Shown here: piece after piece, positions 9,132 to 19,500 of the stretch
Numbering within the stretch: position 1 is the first letter of the stretch
Layout of the letters: every line of letters begins with the position of its first letter
NCBI GenBank assembly: GCA_018712555.1
Contig: DVGT01000073.1
Coordinates: 38,520 to 102,519 of the forward strand
DNA length: 64,000 nt
Reading direction: 5' to 3'
Origin: Faecimorpha stercoravium
Lineage (GTDB): Bacteria > Bacillota > Clostridia > Lachnospirales > Bianqueaceae
Made by a program: the position numbers and the translations under genes
The notes under the pieces: generated by a model
Told to the model about the DNA's origin: nothing
What the model saw: the letters and a program-made list of their open reading frames with translations, nothing else
The model's database searches: none

Positions 9132-9644
9132 ATACCAGTCGACACGGATATGATATCGTTTCAATTCATTCTCCATACGTCTTTTCGCCGCTGCATATCG
9201 CTCTTTAATTTCATTCTGGTGGATCCCGCATAGATCCGCCAATTTTTGTAAAGTCAGATCATGAAACCGAAAATACACATCCAGAATCATCCTCTCCTCC
9301 GAAGGAAACTTTTCTAACAACGACAATATAAGATCCAGGCACTCTTCTCCCGCAGGAAGTTTGCCTGCCTTCTTTTCTTTCTCCACTTTATATCTGTGAC
9401 TCGCAGAATATACCATCCTGCGAATATACTGAATCGCCGGCACGTCTTCCATATCTGTCAGATTGTAGAATAGCCTGGAATCTTCCTGTATCTGGACAAA
9501 TACGGATTGTACGATATCCTCTGCCTCTTCCACAGATCCTAATATCTGGTAGGCGTCCCTGATATACAAATTGTATATTTTCTCGTATAGTCTGCGAAGC
9601 TTTTCTCTGTGCAAAAATCTCTTGCCGCCGGGAAAAAACTTCAC
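9126..9644 (-). CDS. Sigma-70 family (ECF-like) RNA polymerase sigma factor
   Basis: A 172-residue protein with a region-2-like segment (YNLYIRDAYQILGSVEEAEDIVQSVFVQI, about 24-52) and a region-4-like helix-turn-helix (LTLQKLADLCGIHQNEIKERYAAAKRRM, about 130-160). It would direct polymerase to a small regulon. The start is a GTG with GGGGGAG in front. No anti-sigma factor or sensor lies beside it, which is unusual for an ECF factor. Its 3' end overlaps mgtE tail to tail. It lies close downstream of lysC, but a terminator separates them. Confidence 0.75.
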   Translation of the reverse strand: MKFFPGGKRFLHREKLRRLYEKIYNLYIRDAYQILGSVEEAEDIVQSVFVQIQEDSRLFYNLTDMEDVPAIQYIRRMVYSASHRYKVEKEKKAGKLPAGEECLDLILSLLEKFPSEERMILDVYFRFHDLTLQKLADLCGIHQNEIKERYAAAKRRMENELKRYHIRVDWYL

Positions 9645-9668
9645 AGATCTCCCCCACTCCCATCCACG

Positions 9669-9708
9669 AAAAAAGCTCCTTACAGGAAACCTTCCCGTAA
9701 GGAGCTTT
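9669..9708 (-). terminator. Rho-independent terminator of lysC
   Basis: AGCTCCTTAC (9674-9683) pairs perfectly with GTAAGGAGCT (9697-9706), followed on the minus strand by a T-run (complement of 9669-9674). Confidence 0.85.
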
Positions 9709-9724
9709 GCAAATCGAATCCAAT

Positions 9725-11035
9725 TTAATAGAATGCGTGATAAATATTTGCGATCGTATCTTCGAAGTCCTCTTCCCGAATCCCGAGAATGATATTTAAC
9801 TCACTGGATCCCTGGTCGATCATTCGAATATTGACATCGGCCGAGGCTACTGCCGCGAAAACCTTCGAAGCCGTTCCCTTTGCCTCTCTCATGCCGCGTC
9901 CTACCACCGCTACCAAGGCCAAGCCCCGATCCATACAAATGAAATCCGGGTTGACTGCTCTAGCCAACGCGCTCAGCAGCAAGTTCTCCCGTCCGGCAAT
10001 CTCCTGTACACTGACAACAACGCACATCGTATCAATGCCGGATGGCAAATGCTCGAAATTCACATTGAAGTCCTTCAATACCTGAAGCACCTTCAATACA
10101 AAACCAACTTCCTGGTTCATCATATCCTTCTCGATCCGAATGACTACAAATCCTTTGCGTCCTGCGATGCCTGTGATAATATCTCCATTCGGCTCCGCAC
10201 CGGCATGAGGTACGATCATCGTTCCTTCTGCCTCTGGATCGTTCGTGTTCCGGATATTGATCGGAATGCCCGCCTCTTTCACTGGAAAGATCGATTCTGC
10301 ATGCAGAACTGTGGCTCCCATGTAGGATAACTCCCGCAACTCGCGATACGTAATTGTACGAATCGGACGAGGATTTTCCACGATACGGGGATCGCACACC
10401 AGAAAACCGGAAACATCCGTCCAGTTCTCATATAGATCCGCATCGATCGCCTGCGCCACAATGGCTCCCGTAATGTCAGAACCGCCTCGCGAAAACGTCT
10501 TAATGCTTCCGTCGGGCATAGAACCATAGAATCCCGGGATGACTGCTCGCTCGATCCGAGCCAGCTGCATCCGCATGGTCTTAATTGTCTTTGCTGAATC
10601 ATATCTTCCGTCTTCATCAAAAAAGACAACCTTTGCCGCGTCCAGAAACTCATAGCCCAAAAACTGTGCCAGAAGAATTCCATTCAGGTATTCTCCCCGG
10701 CTGGCCATATAATCCAGACTGCAACCGGACTGCAGGTGCTCTTCGATCTCTTCAAATTCATGCTTCAGCGTTGCCGCAAGTGCCAGCTCCGATGCGATAG
10801 AACGATAGCGGTCTTTGATCTTCTCCCAGATCGGCTGCCAATCGCCGCCCTCCTGGGCCGCCTTATGACAAGCGATCAGAAGATCTGTCACCTTATCGTC
10901 ATTCGAATACCGCTTACCGGGAGCCGAAGGCACTACATAGCGGCGGCTTTCCTCTTCCAGAACGATCGCTGCGACCTTGCGGAACTGTCCCGCATCCGCC
11001 AACGAACTGCCGCCAAACTTAACAACCTTCTTCAT
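9725..11035 (-). CDS. lysC: Aspartate kinase
   Basis: A 436-residue monofunctional aspartokinase, phosphorylating aspartate as the first step towards lysine, threonine and methionine. Visible features are the KFGGSSLA start (6-13), RGGSDITGA substrate/nucleotide motif, NWTDVSGFLVCDPRIV and two C-terminal ACT domains (about 300-436). Such ACT pairs usually bind an end-product amino acid and inhibit the enzyme. No lysine riboswitch is visible in the leader, so control is probably allosteric. It is followed by a terminator and preceded by purE on the same strand. Confidence 0.95.
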   Translation of the reverse strand: MKKVVKFGGSSLADAGQFRKVAAIVLEEESRRYVVPSAPGKRYSNDDKVTDLLIACHKAAQEGGDWQPIWEKIKDRYRSIASELALAATLKHEFEEIEEHLQSGCSLDYMASRGEYLNGILLAQFLGYEFLDAAKVVFFDEDGRYDSAKTIKTMRMQLARIERAVIPGFYGSMPDGSIKTFSRGGSDITGAIVAQAIDADLYENWTDVSGFLVCDPRIVENPRPIRTITYRELRELSYMGATVLHAESIFPVKEAGIPINIRNTNDPEAEGTMIVPHAGAEPNGDIITGIAGRKGFVVIRIEKDMMNQEVGFVLKVLQVLKDFNVNFEHLPSGIDTMCVVVSVQEIAGRENLLLSALARAVNPDFICMDRGLALVAVVGRGMREAKGTASKVFAAVASADVNIRMIDQGSSELNIILGIREEDFEDTIANIYHAFY

Positions 11036-11086
11036 AATTCAAAACTCCAGTATCCCATTATGATGATTGATCTTACAAACCAACCG

Positions 11087-11142
11087 CAGCGGGGTAACCA
11101 CCGCTGTTCTGATAGAATATCATATTTTAGGTCCTAACGCAA
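11087..11142 (-). promoter_or_regulatory. Promoter and small leader hairpin of lysC
   Basis: Minus-strand TTGCGT (11137-11142), 17-bp spacer and TATTCT (11114-11119). A CAGCGG/CCGCTG hairpin lies at 11087-11106 just after the start point. It is too short for a lysine riboswitch. Confidence 0.55.
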
Positions 11143-11196
11143 GAAATTTTTACATAAAAAACTGACAAAATTTCTCCCACAGTCCCTATCTCTTCC

Positions 11197-11697
11197 TTAT
11201 AATGCAGCTGCGAGCTCCTGCATTTTTCGATCTTTTTCCCGTACCGTCTCTGCCATCTCTTCCTTGCTCTCTACCAGCCGTCTGGTCAGCTCTTCATCCC
11301 CCAGAGCCAGGATCTGCACCGCCAGCGTTCCCGCATTGGCTGCCGCATCAATTCCTACTGTCGCCACCGGTACGCCGGGGGGCATCTGTACCGTAGACAA
11401 CAGAGCGTCCATCCCATCCAGCGCTGCGGATTTAAGAGGCAAACCAATGACCGGCAACACGGTATGCGCTGCCAGTACTCCACCCAGATGCGCCGCCATA
11501 CCCGCTGCCGCGATGATGACTCCAAATCCGTTTGCTGCTGCGTTCTTCGCAAATTCACAAGCCTCCGTGGGCGTTCTGTGCGCGCTCATCACATGCACTT
11601 CCGTCTCCACTCCAAACGATTTCAACTTGCTGACTGCCTTTTGTACGACCGGCCAATCACTGTCACTTCCCATGATCACTGCTGCTTTTTTAGCCAT
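11197..11697 (-). CDS. purE: N5-carboxyaminoimidazole ribonucleotide mutase
   Basis: A 166-residue class I PurE. The start KAAVIMGSDSDWPVVQKA holds the phosphate-binding GSDSDW motif, followed by VMSAHRTP and AAGMAAHLGGVLAAHT. The enzyme rearranges N5-CAIR to CAIR in purine synthesis. No purK or other pur gene is adjacent, so it is a detached member of the pathway. It has its own promoter and faces away from asnS. Confidence 0.95.
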   Translation of the reverse strand: MAKKAAVIMGSDSDWPVVQKAVSKLKSFGVETEVHVMSAHRTPTEACEFAKNAAANGFGVIIAAAGMAAHLGGVLAAHTVLPVIGLPLKSAALDGMDALLSTVQMPPGVPVATVGIDAAANAGTLAVQILALGDEELTRRLVESKEEMAETVREKDRKMQELAAAL

Positions 11698-11729
11698 CCA
11701 TAACTTCCTCCTTTTCGTTCTCTAAGCTT

Positions 11730-11758
11730 AGTATAACGGCTTCCTGCCAAAAATGCAA
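11730..11758 (-). promoter_or_regulatory. Sigma-A promoter of purE
   Basis: Minus-strand TTGCAT (11753-11758), 17-bp spacer and TATACT (11730-11735), about 30 bases before the ATG. Confidence 0.65.
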
Positions 11759-11779
11759 CAGCTTTCTGCAAATTCCCCC

Positions 11780-11808
11780 TTGTTATCGGGCATGCTTCAT
11801 AGTATAAT
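11780..11808 (+). promoter_or_regulatory. Sigma-A promoter of asnS
   Basis: TTGTTA (11780-11785), 17-bp spacer and consensus TATAAT (11803-11808). The short leader leaves no room for a T-box. Confidence 0.7.
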
Positions 11809-11847
11809 GAAAAATACATTCCCACAGAACAGAAAGGAGGATTCCGC

Positions 11848-13293
11848 ATGGAATCTGTTTTACTGCGTGACCTTTACCAGAAGGATCATGCTCTTGCCTC
11901 GTCTCTGGATGGTCAAGAAATCACCGTCAGCGGATGGGTTCGTTCTATCCGCGATTCCAAAGCTTTGGGATTCATCGTATTACATGATGGAACCTGTTTT
12001 CAGACCCTGCAGATCGTCTATGAACATGGTACGCTGCAGTCTTATCAAGATGGATCCGCTTCCTATGAAGGCGAAGAAGCCTTCAAGGCTGTGAGCCATA
12101 TCACCATCGGCTCCGCCATCTTCGTAACCGGCCGTCTGGTGCTGACGCCAGATGCCAAGCAGCCTTTCGAGCTGCATGCCAAGAGCATCCTGCTGGAGGG
12201 CGCTTCTGCCGCAGATTATCCGCTGCAGAAAAAGCGCCATACTATGGAATATCTGCGTACGGTCGCACACCTGCGCCCCCGTACGAATACGTTCCAGGCT
12301 GTCTTTCGCGTTCGTTCCCTGGCAGCCTACGCCATCCATCAGTTCTTCCAGGACCGTGGATTTGTCTATGTGCATACTCCTCTGATCACCGGCAGCGACT
12401 GCGAAGGCGCCGGCGAGATGTTCCATGTCACCACACAGCCGCTGGGCTCGTATCCGGTGGACGATGAGGGACATCCGGACACTTCCAAAGATTTCTTCGG
12501 AAAGCCGGCGAATCTGACCGTGAGTGGTCAGCTCAATGGGGAGACCTACGCTGCGGCTTTTCGCAACATCTATACCTTCGGCCCCACCTTCCGTGCCGAA
12601 AATTCCAATACCCCCCGGCATGCGGCGGAGTTTTGGATGATTGAGCCCGAGATCTCCTTTGCCGATCTCTCCGATGATATGGATCTGGCCGAAGCCATGA
12701 TCAAATACATCGTGAACTACCTGATGGAACATGCCGCTGAAGAGCTCCAGTTCTTTGGCAATTTTGTAGACAAGACCCTGATGGATCGTCTGAATTCCAT
12801 TGTACAGAACGAATTTGCCCGCTGCACCTATACGGAGGCCATTCGTCTGCTCAGTGAAAGCGGTCATGATTTTGAATACAAGCCCTACTGGGGATGCGAT
12901 CTGCAGACAGAGCATGAACGCTATCTGACAGAGCATATCTTTGGCAAGCCTGTTTTTGTCATCGATTATCCGAAGGAAATCAAGGCTTTCTATATGAAGC
13001 TGAATCCGGACGGTAAGACCGTTGCCGCCATGGATATGCTGGTGCCCGGCGTAGGCGAGCTGATTGGAGGCAGTCAGCGTGAGGATCATCTGGACACACT
13101 GCTCGCACGGATTCATGAACTGGGCCTGAAAGAAGAGGATTACTGGTGGTATCTGGATCTGCGCCGTTATGGCAGCAATCGTCATGCCGGCTTTGGTCTT
13201 GGTTTTGAGCGCCTGATCATGTATGTCACCGGTATGAGCAATATCCGTGACGTAATCCCCTATCCCCGTACCGTTAAAAATCTGGACTTTTAA
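11848..13293 (+). CDS. asnS: Asparaginyl-tRNA synthetase
   Basis: A 481-residue class IIb synthetase that charges tRNA-Asn. The N-terminal OB-fold anticodon-binding domain spans about 1-125 (VSGWVRSIRDSKALGFIVLHDG). The catalytic domain contains motif 2 (FGPTFRAENSNTPRHAAEFWMIEPE) and motif 3 (GFGLGFERLIMYVTG). AENSNT separates it from aspartyl enzymes. Length is close to the family norm of about 465. The ATG follows AAAGGAGG. It is monocistronic, with a hairpin terminator after it. Confidence 0.96.
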   Translation: MESVLLRDLYQKDHALASSLDGQEITVSGWVRSIRDSKALGFIVLHDGTCFQTLQIVYEHGTLQSYQDGSASYEGEEAFKAVSHITIGSAIFVTGRLVLTPDAKQPFELHAKSILLEGASAADYPLQKKRHTMEYLRTVAHLRPRTNTFQAVFRVRSLAAYAIHQFFQDRGFVYVHTPLITGSDCEGAGEMFHVTTQPLGSYPVDDEGHPDTSKDFFGKPANLTVSGQLNGETYAAAFRNIYTFGPTFRAENSNTPRHAAEFWMIEPEISFADLSDDMDLAEAMIKYIVNYLMEHAAEELQFFGNFVDKTLMDRLNSIVQNEFARCTYTEAIRLLSESGHDFEYKPYWGCDLQTEHERYLTEHIFGKPVFVIDYPKEIKAFYMKLNPDGKTVAAMDMLVPGVGELIGGSQREDHLDTLLARIHELGLKEEDYWWYLDLRRYGSNRHAGFGLGFERLIMYVTGMSNIRDVIPYPRTVKNLDF

Positions 13294-13307
13294 GATCTTA
13301 GGAGGCT

Positions 13308-13342
13308 GGTGCAGATATGCCATCTGCGCCGTCCTTCTTTTT
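13308..13342 (+). terminator. Rho-independent terminator of asnS
   Basis: GGTGCAGAT (13308-13316) pairs with ATCTGCGCC (13322-13330; one G-T pair), followed by a pyrimidine tract rich in T. Confidence 0.65.
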
Positions 13343-13374
13343 CTATATTATAGAATACAGAGAGGAGGCTCATT

Positions 13375-16300
13375 ATGTTTTTTACCTTGGAAAAATTCGA
13401 AAGACGAGTGCAGGAACTGGCGCAGCGGCGATATCTGGGCCTGACGAGCATTGCGCCTTTAACGGCCATGCCGGGCACACTGAACCCGGACATGCCGTAT
13501 CATGGCGCGCCGCCACAGATCATAGGCGATTCCATGACGATCGACGATACGTTCAATGGGCGCGACCGTTACCTTTGGCTGGAGAAGACAGTCTGTCTGC
13601 CGCCTGAAAGACCCGACTGTCAAGTGGTGGGATTATTTCATTTCGGAGAGACTGGCGGCGGCTTCAATCGCGGTTTCGAATCCCTGCTCTATGTGGATGG
13701 CCATCCCTATCAGGGTGTGGATAGTTATCACAATGAAGTGATCTTTTCTCCATATACGGAGGCACCGTTGCGTCTGACCTTCCTTCTGTGGACTGGGCTC
13801 GAGGGTGGCGGTCCGCAAAAAACACAATATCACCGGTTACAACAGGCGGATATCGGCTATCTCCATAAAACGACGGATACGCTGTATTACCTGGCGCGCG
13901 CCATTACGGAGGCGCTGCGCCTTCTGCCCCAGGAAGACGAGCATGCCTCACTCCTTACTGCCGCCCTGGATCGCGCCCTGCTTTGTATCGACTGGGATGA
14001 AGAAACCTTCTATTCCTCTGTAGACGCTGCCTATCAGACGCTTTTGACTGCACTGAATCAGATCCCTAAGCATACGGATGTCACCGTGTATGGCATCGGA
14101 CATACACATATCGATGTGGCCTGGCTCTGGCGTCTGAAACATACCCGGGAAAAAGCGCAACGTTCCTTTTCGACGGCACTTCATCTGATGAATCTATATG
14201 ATGATTACATCTTCCTGCAAACCCAGCCTCAACTCTATCGGTATATCCAGGAAGATCATCCCGAACTCTTCGAACGCATCCGTCGCAAAATCGCAGAGGG
14301 CCAATGGGAAGCGGATGGCGGCATGTGGGTGGAAGCAGATTGCAATATCCCCTCTGGAGAATCGTTGGTTCGCCAGTTTCTGCAGGGAACACGATTTCTT
14401 ATGCAGGAATTCGGTCAGAAATGTTCCTATCTATGGCTGCCGGACGTGTTTGGCTACAGCTGGGCCCTGCCGCAGATTCTTAAGCTCTGCGAAATCCACA
14501 CCTTTATGACCACGAAGATCAGCTGGAATCAATATAATACGATTCCCCATGATCTCTTCCTCTGGCGCGGCATCGATGGCAGCGAAGTCATGACCTATTT
14601 CATTGATACACCGGGAGAAGGCCAGGATACTTCCACGCGCTATTCCACCTATAATGGCATGATGTCTCCGCATGCTGTCATTGGCAGCTGGCGAAAGTTC
14701 AAGAACAAAGAGCTCAGTCATGACATCCTGATCTCTTATGGATATGGGGACGGTGGCGGCGGTGTCACGCGAGATATGCTGGAAATGCGCCGGGCTATGG
14801 ATCTTCTGCCCGGACTCCCTCATGTGAAAACAAGCACGGCGGGACACTTCTTCGATATACTGCATGCGCACCTCGCCCAGACAGATCGGTATATTCCCGT
14901 CTGGGATGGAGAGCTCTACCTGGAGTATCATCGAGGCACCTACACCTCGCAGGCCTATAACAAAAAGACCAATCGCCAGCTTGAGCATGATCTTCTGACA
15001 ACCGAATGGCTCTCCTCTTTGGCCTATCTATCCGGCGCCTCCTATGACCAGGAGGATCTTGAGACCGTATGGCGCCTTCTGCTGCTGCACCAGTTCCATG
15101 ACATCATTCCTGGTTCCTCGATCCATGAAGTATACGAGGATTCCCGCGTAAACTATGCCCAGGCGAACAAGATCCTATCTTCCGTTCGCGCTAAGGCCTT
15201 ACAGCATCTTGTTACCCCTTCCGAATATACATTCAGCGTGTATTCCCCAAAGAGTTTTGCCGGATCTGAGCTCGTCCAGATTCCCGTCCAGGAGCCTGGC
15301 ATCTTTCTGGATGAAGGCGGAAACCTTTTAGACTCCCAAAAGACCGACGAGGGCTATCTCGTCCTTATACAGACTTGGCCCTTCTCCACGACGTCTCTAT
15401 GTTTCCTTTCCGGCGAGGCAGATGTGCCTCCTACCCCGTTTCATAGAGAGCGAAATCGACTGGAGACCCCCTTCTATTCCATCGCCTGGAACGAGGAAGG
15501 ACAATGGACGGCGCTGTATGATAAAGAAGCCGAACGTTCGATCCTCGCCCCGGGCGCCCTGGGAAATGTATTGGAAGTCTTCGAGGATAAGCCCGTCAAC
15601 TATGATGCCTGGGATGTGGATATCTTCTATACACAGAAGATGGAAACCATGCATCTTTGCCAGGAGCCCGAAGTATTGGAACTGGGTCCTCTGCGCGCTG
15701 TGCTTCGGTTTACGTATGTCTATCGTCATTCCCGACTTACGCAGGATCTCTCCGTATACCGGGATTCTCGTCGTATTGATCTGCGTACTCATGTGGACTG
15801 GCATGAAGAGCATCGGCTCCTAAAGGCTGCCTTCTATACGGATATACGCTCTACCAAAGCCACCTATGACATTCAATTTGGCCATGTGGAACGCCCCACG
15901 CACTGGAATACCAGCTGGGACTGGGCACGTTTTGAAGTCTGTGCGCAGCAGTGGGCCGATCTGTCCGAACAGGGCTATGGCGTCAGTCTGTTAAGCGATG
16001 GGAAGTATGGGTATAATATCAAGGATCGCGCCATGAAAATCAGCCTGTTAAAGAGTGCGAAGCATCCAGATACGCAGGCCGATATGGGCGAACATGATTT
16101 TACATACTCCCTATATCCTCACAAGGGATCCGTGACAGAGGGCGGAACCATCGAAGAAGCCCATCGCCTGAATCTCCCGGCACAGGTTATTTCCGGTTCC
16201 TTCTCCGATACCCGCCGTATTCTTTGGCTCTCCTCGTCCCAGGTTCAGATTGATGCCATCAAAAAAGCGGAGGATGAGGACTGTCTGGTCGTGCATCTGC

Positions 16301-16470
16301 ATGAATGCCGAGGCGGTAGGGCGCAAGTCCACTTTGGCTCCGATTATCCTCTGCGCAAAGTGGTTCCCTGCAACCTGTTGGAACACGACCTATCCCCCGC
16401 CCTGCCTGAAGATACGCGGACTCTCCTATTTCATCCTTTCGAAATCAAGGCGCTCAAACTCTGGTTCTAA
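13375..16470 (+). CDS. Alpha-mannosidase, glycoside hydrolase family 38
   Basis: A 1031-residue GH38 enzyme without signal peptide, so cytoplasmic. The catalytic domain (about 235-510) starts with the zinc-site motif GHTHIDVAWLWRLKHT and contains the probable nucleophile aspartate in LWLPDVFGYSWALPQ. The middle (HQFHDIIPGSSIHEVYED) and long C-terminal beta domains match the family layout. It removes alpha-mannose from imported oligosaccharides, perhaps trimmed N-glycans. ATG follows GAGAGGAGG. It shares a strong bidirectional hairpin with the convergent permease gene and has no transporter beside it. Confidence 0.92.
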   Translation: MFFTLEKFERRVQELAQRRYLGLTSIAPLTAMPGTLNPDMPYHGAPPQIIGDSMTIDDTFNGRDRYLWLEKTVCLPPERPDCQVVGLFHFGETGGGFNRGFESLLYVDGHPYQGVDSYHNEVIFSPYTEAPLRLTFLLWTGLEGGGPQKTQYHRLQQADIGYLHKTTDTLYYLARAITEALRLLPQEDEHASLLTAALDRALLCIDWDEETFYSSVDAAYQTLLTALNQIPKHTDVTVYGIGHTHIDVAWLWRLKHTREKAQRSFSTALHLMNLYDDYIFLQTQPQLYRYIQEDHPELFERIRRKIAEGQWEADGGMWVEADCNIPSGESLVRQFLQGTRFLMQEFGQKCSYLWLPDVFGYSWALPQILKLCEIHTFMTTKISWNQYNTIPHDLFLWRGIDGSEVMTYFIDTPGEGQDTSTRYSTYNGMMSPHAVIGSWRKFKNKELSHDILISYGYGDGGGGVTRDMLEMRRAMDLLPGLPHVKTSTAGHFFDILHAHLAQTDRYIPVWDGELYLEYHRGTYTSQAYNKKTNRQLEHDLLTTEWLSSLAYLSGASYDQEDLETVWRLLLLHQFHDIIPGSSIHEVYEDSRVNYAQANKILSSVRAKALQHLVTPSEYTFSVYSPKSFAGSELVQIPVQEPGIFLDEGGNLLDSQKTDEGYLVLIQTWPFSTTSLCFLSGEADVPPTPFHRERNRLETPFYSIAWNEEGQWTALYDKEAERSILAPGALGNVLEVFEDKPVNYDAWDVDIFYTQKMETMHLCQEPEVLELGPLRAVLRFTYVYRHSRLTQDLSVYRDSRRIDLRTHVDWHEEHRLLKAAFYTDIRSTKATYDIQFGHVERPTHWNTSWDWARFEVCAQQWADLSEQGYGVSLLSDGKYGYNIKDRAMKISLLKSAKHPDTQADMGEHDFTYSLYPHKGSVTEGGTIEEAHRLNLPAQVISGSFSDTRRILWLSSSQVQIDAIKKAEDEDCLVVHLHECRGGRAQVHFGSDYPLRKVVPCNLLEHDLSPALPEDTRTLLFHPFEIKALKLWF

Positions 16471-16486
16471 CCATCGGCCAGTGAAA

Positions 16487-16524
16487 GGGGGCAGTGAAAA
16501 ATCCCGTTTTTCACTGCCCCTTTA
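16487..16524. terminator. Bidirectional terminator between mannosidase and permease genes
   Basis: A 14-bp stem, GGGGCAGTGAAAAA (16488-16501) with its exact complement (16507-16520). A-rich and T-rich flanks allow use by both convergent units. Confidence 0.8.
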
Positions 16525-16534
16525 TGATGCCTTC

Positions 16535-19500
16535 TTATTCGACTGACTTCAGTGATTCTACCATACTGATCTTTTTCAGCGGCCGATGCATGACCAGATT
16601 CACGATGAAGGAGAATACCAGGGTCAGCAATGCAGCCCACAAGTAACTCCATATCTGTACCTCTCTGCCAAACATCACCATATCAATCTCTGCCGTCTGA
16701 ATGACAAATGCTGTGAGAAGACGCCCGAGAACCAAGCCAAAGGCGGTACCTAAGACAGTCAGAATGATGCTTTCCCGGAAAACATACTGGGATACTTCTT
16801 TATCGTTGAATCCCAACACCTCCAGGGTGGCGATTTCCCGCACTCTTTCTGCAATGTTAATATTCGACAGATTATACAACACTACAAAGGCCAGAAGTCC
16901 TGCGGATACAATGAGAACCACAATCACCATGTCCAATGCTGCCAACATCTGATTGAAGGACTCCATGATATCCTGCTGCATCTGAATCGTCATGACATGG
17001 TCGTTCTGGTTGATTCTTTCTGCCATCTCGTGCTGACTTTCTTCGGATAGGCCCTCGTATTTGCCCAGCACCATGTTATATTCCGGCGCCTCTCCAAAGA
17101 GTGCCTGATACGTTTCCGGCAGCATATATACATAGTGCTCTGCATAGTTTTCCACAATGCCCTGCACCATAACCTGCACCGAATTGGTATCATCAATCTC
17201 TATGGTGATCATATCGCCTGGCGAAACACCCACATTACGTGCCAGTTTCTCCGTCACAAGCACCTGATTTTCTTCCAGAACGAAAACCTCATGGGAGGTT
17301 CGATTCTCCAGCTGAATGAACTCTGACAGTTTCTCCGTGGATTCCGGCACCATCAGATAGCCCGACATATCGCCATCCGGCCCAGACATCGTATACGTCT
17401 TCTGCATCGACAACATTTCGCTGGCAGACGCGTCGTAATCCTGCATGATCGAAAGAATCTGTGTCAGATCCTCTTCCTCATAATCCTCTACCACAATGGT
17501 TGCCTCATACTTCCAGATCTTATCGAACTGATTCTCCACGATCTCGTTGATGGAGTCCTGCAGGCCGAATCCGGTCAAAGACAGGGCCGTACACCCCATG
17601 ATTCCTACGATCGTCATAATCATACGTTTCTTATATCGGAAAATATTGCGCACCGTCACTTTATGACTGAAGGATAGGCGTTTCCAGAGCCAACCGATAC
17701 GCTCCAGCATGACTCGTTTTCCATTTTTGGGCGCCTTCGGCCGCATAAGCTGCGCTGGCATAGGAGTCAACACACCGCGGCAGCACAGGTATACTGTCAG
17801 GGCTACCGCTGCCAGGCAGACCGCCATAATGATCGCCGCGTCTCCCCATAAAAATGGTGTGATCTGTACCGGCAAACGATACAGCATGCCATAGGCGGAC
17901 ATAATCACGCCTGGGAATAGCTGATATCCCACCACCAGTCCGACCGCCACGCCAATACCTGTCGCTAACAACGCGTAGAACATGTACTTGGACAGAATCG
18001 AACCATTGCTGTATCCAAGGGCTTTCATGGTACCAATCTGTGTACGCTCTTCTTCGATCATCCGCGTCATGGTCGTCAGGCACACCAACGCCGCAACCAG
18101 TACGAAGAACACAGGAAATACCTTGGCAATATTATTCACGCGTTCCGCGTTCTGTCCATATTCTTCGTAACCGGGACTGTCATCCCGCGTATTCACATAC
18201 CATTCCGGTTCTGTCAGATCCGCCAGCTCCTGCTTGGCATCGGCCAACTCCTGTTCTCCCTGTGCCAGCTCCGCCTCCGCATCGGCCACCTTCTGCTCGT
18301 TTTCCGCAATCTCAAGACGGCCTTCTTCCAGTTCAATCCGGGCTTCCGCCAATTCCTGGCGCCCCTCTACAATCTGGGCTCGGGCTTCTTGAATCTGGGC
18401 TCTAGCAGATTCCAGCTGCGCTCTGGCTTCTGCGATCTGCGCTTCTCCTGCTCTGAGCTGATCCTGACCCACCACGATCTGGTTCCATGCCGCATCCAGT
18501 TCCGCCTCGGCAGCATCTAGCTCCGCCTCAGCAGCCTCTTTCTGCTGCTCATACTGCGCGAGACCACTCTCATACTGTGCCTCTCCCGTCTCGTACTCCT
18601 CGCGGCCACTGGCAAGCTGCTCCGCAAAAGCGGCCAGACGATTTTCACCTTCCTGACGCTGCATATCCAATTGCGCCTGCGCCTGTTCCAACAAAGCCTC
18701 TCCCGCCTCTAGTTCAGACAATGTCTGATCCAATGTTTCCCGATTGGCAGTAAGGCTCGCCTCTGTCTGTGCCAGCGTCTCCTGTGTCTGTGCCAGAGCA
18801 CTGTTCCACTGCTCCAACTCTGCTCTACGCGTTTCCAAATCGGATTTGATCTGGTCTAGCTGCGTCCGCGTTTCCGCTAACGCAGTCTCTTCCCCTTCCA
18901 GCCAGAGCCGCAATGTCTCTCTTTCTTTTTTCTTATTTTCTAATTCATTCTCCTGTGTCGTAAGCGCCGTATAGGCATCCTGCACCTGTTTTTCATGCGC
19001 GTCATACGCCGCCTTCGCAGCGAGATAAGCGGGATCGTCTTCCCCCACCTGTGCCAGCAAAGCTTCCAACTCGATTCGCTCTGCTTCCAACTGCGCAGCC
19101 TCTTCCTTATATGATGCCAGCGCCTGATCGTATTCTGTCCGCAGACTTTCTATTTCTGCCGCCAACGCCTCGTATCTCTCATTTTCATTCTGATACTGCG
19201 TCAGATTCTGCTGATATATATTTTCCTGCTCTCCATATTGCGCCTCCTGTTCCTGGTAGGCTGCCAGACTCGGTTCATAGGAAGCCAGACTCTGTTCATA
19301 CTGCGCAAGGGCTGCCTGGTAAACAGCCAATCCCTGCTGATAGGCGGCTTCCCCCGCCTCATACTGTTCTCTTCCCGCCGCTAACTGTTCACTCTGCGCA
19401 TCTAGCTTCGCCTGGGCCTGTTCCATTTGTGACTGAAAAGCAGCCAAAGCCTGTTCATACTGTGCCTCTCCACTTTGAAGCTCTAGTAGCGCCTGATCCA

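Noticed and set aside
11036..11113. Lysine riboswitch before lysC
   Set aside because: The leader is under 80 bases and has only one small hairpin; the lysine aptamer is about 170 bases with five helices.
11700..11847. T-box leader upstream of asnS
   Set aside because: The promoter -10 at 11803-11808 leaves only about 35 bases before the ATG, far too short for a T-box.
11980..13323. 447-codon open frame antisense to asnS
   Set aside because: The plus strand encodes an unmistakable asparaginyl-tRNA synthetase; the antisense frame has no recognisable motif.
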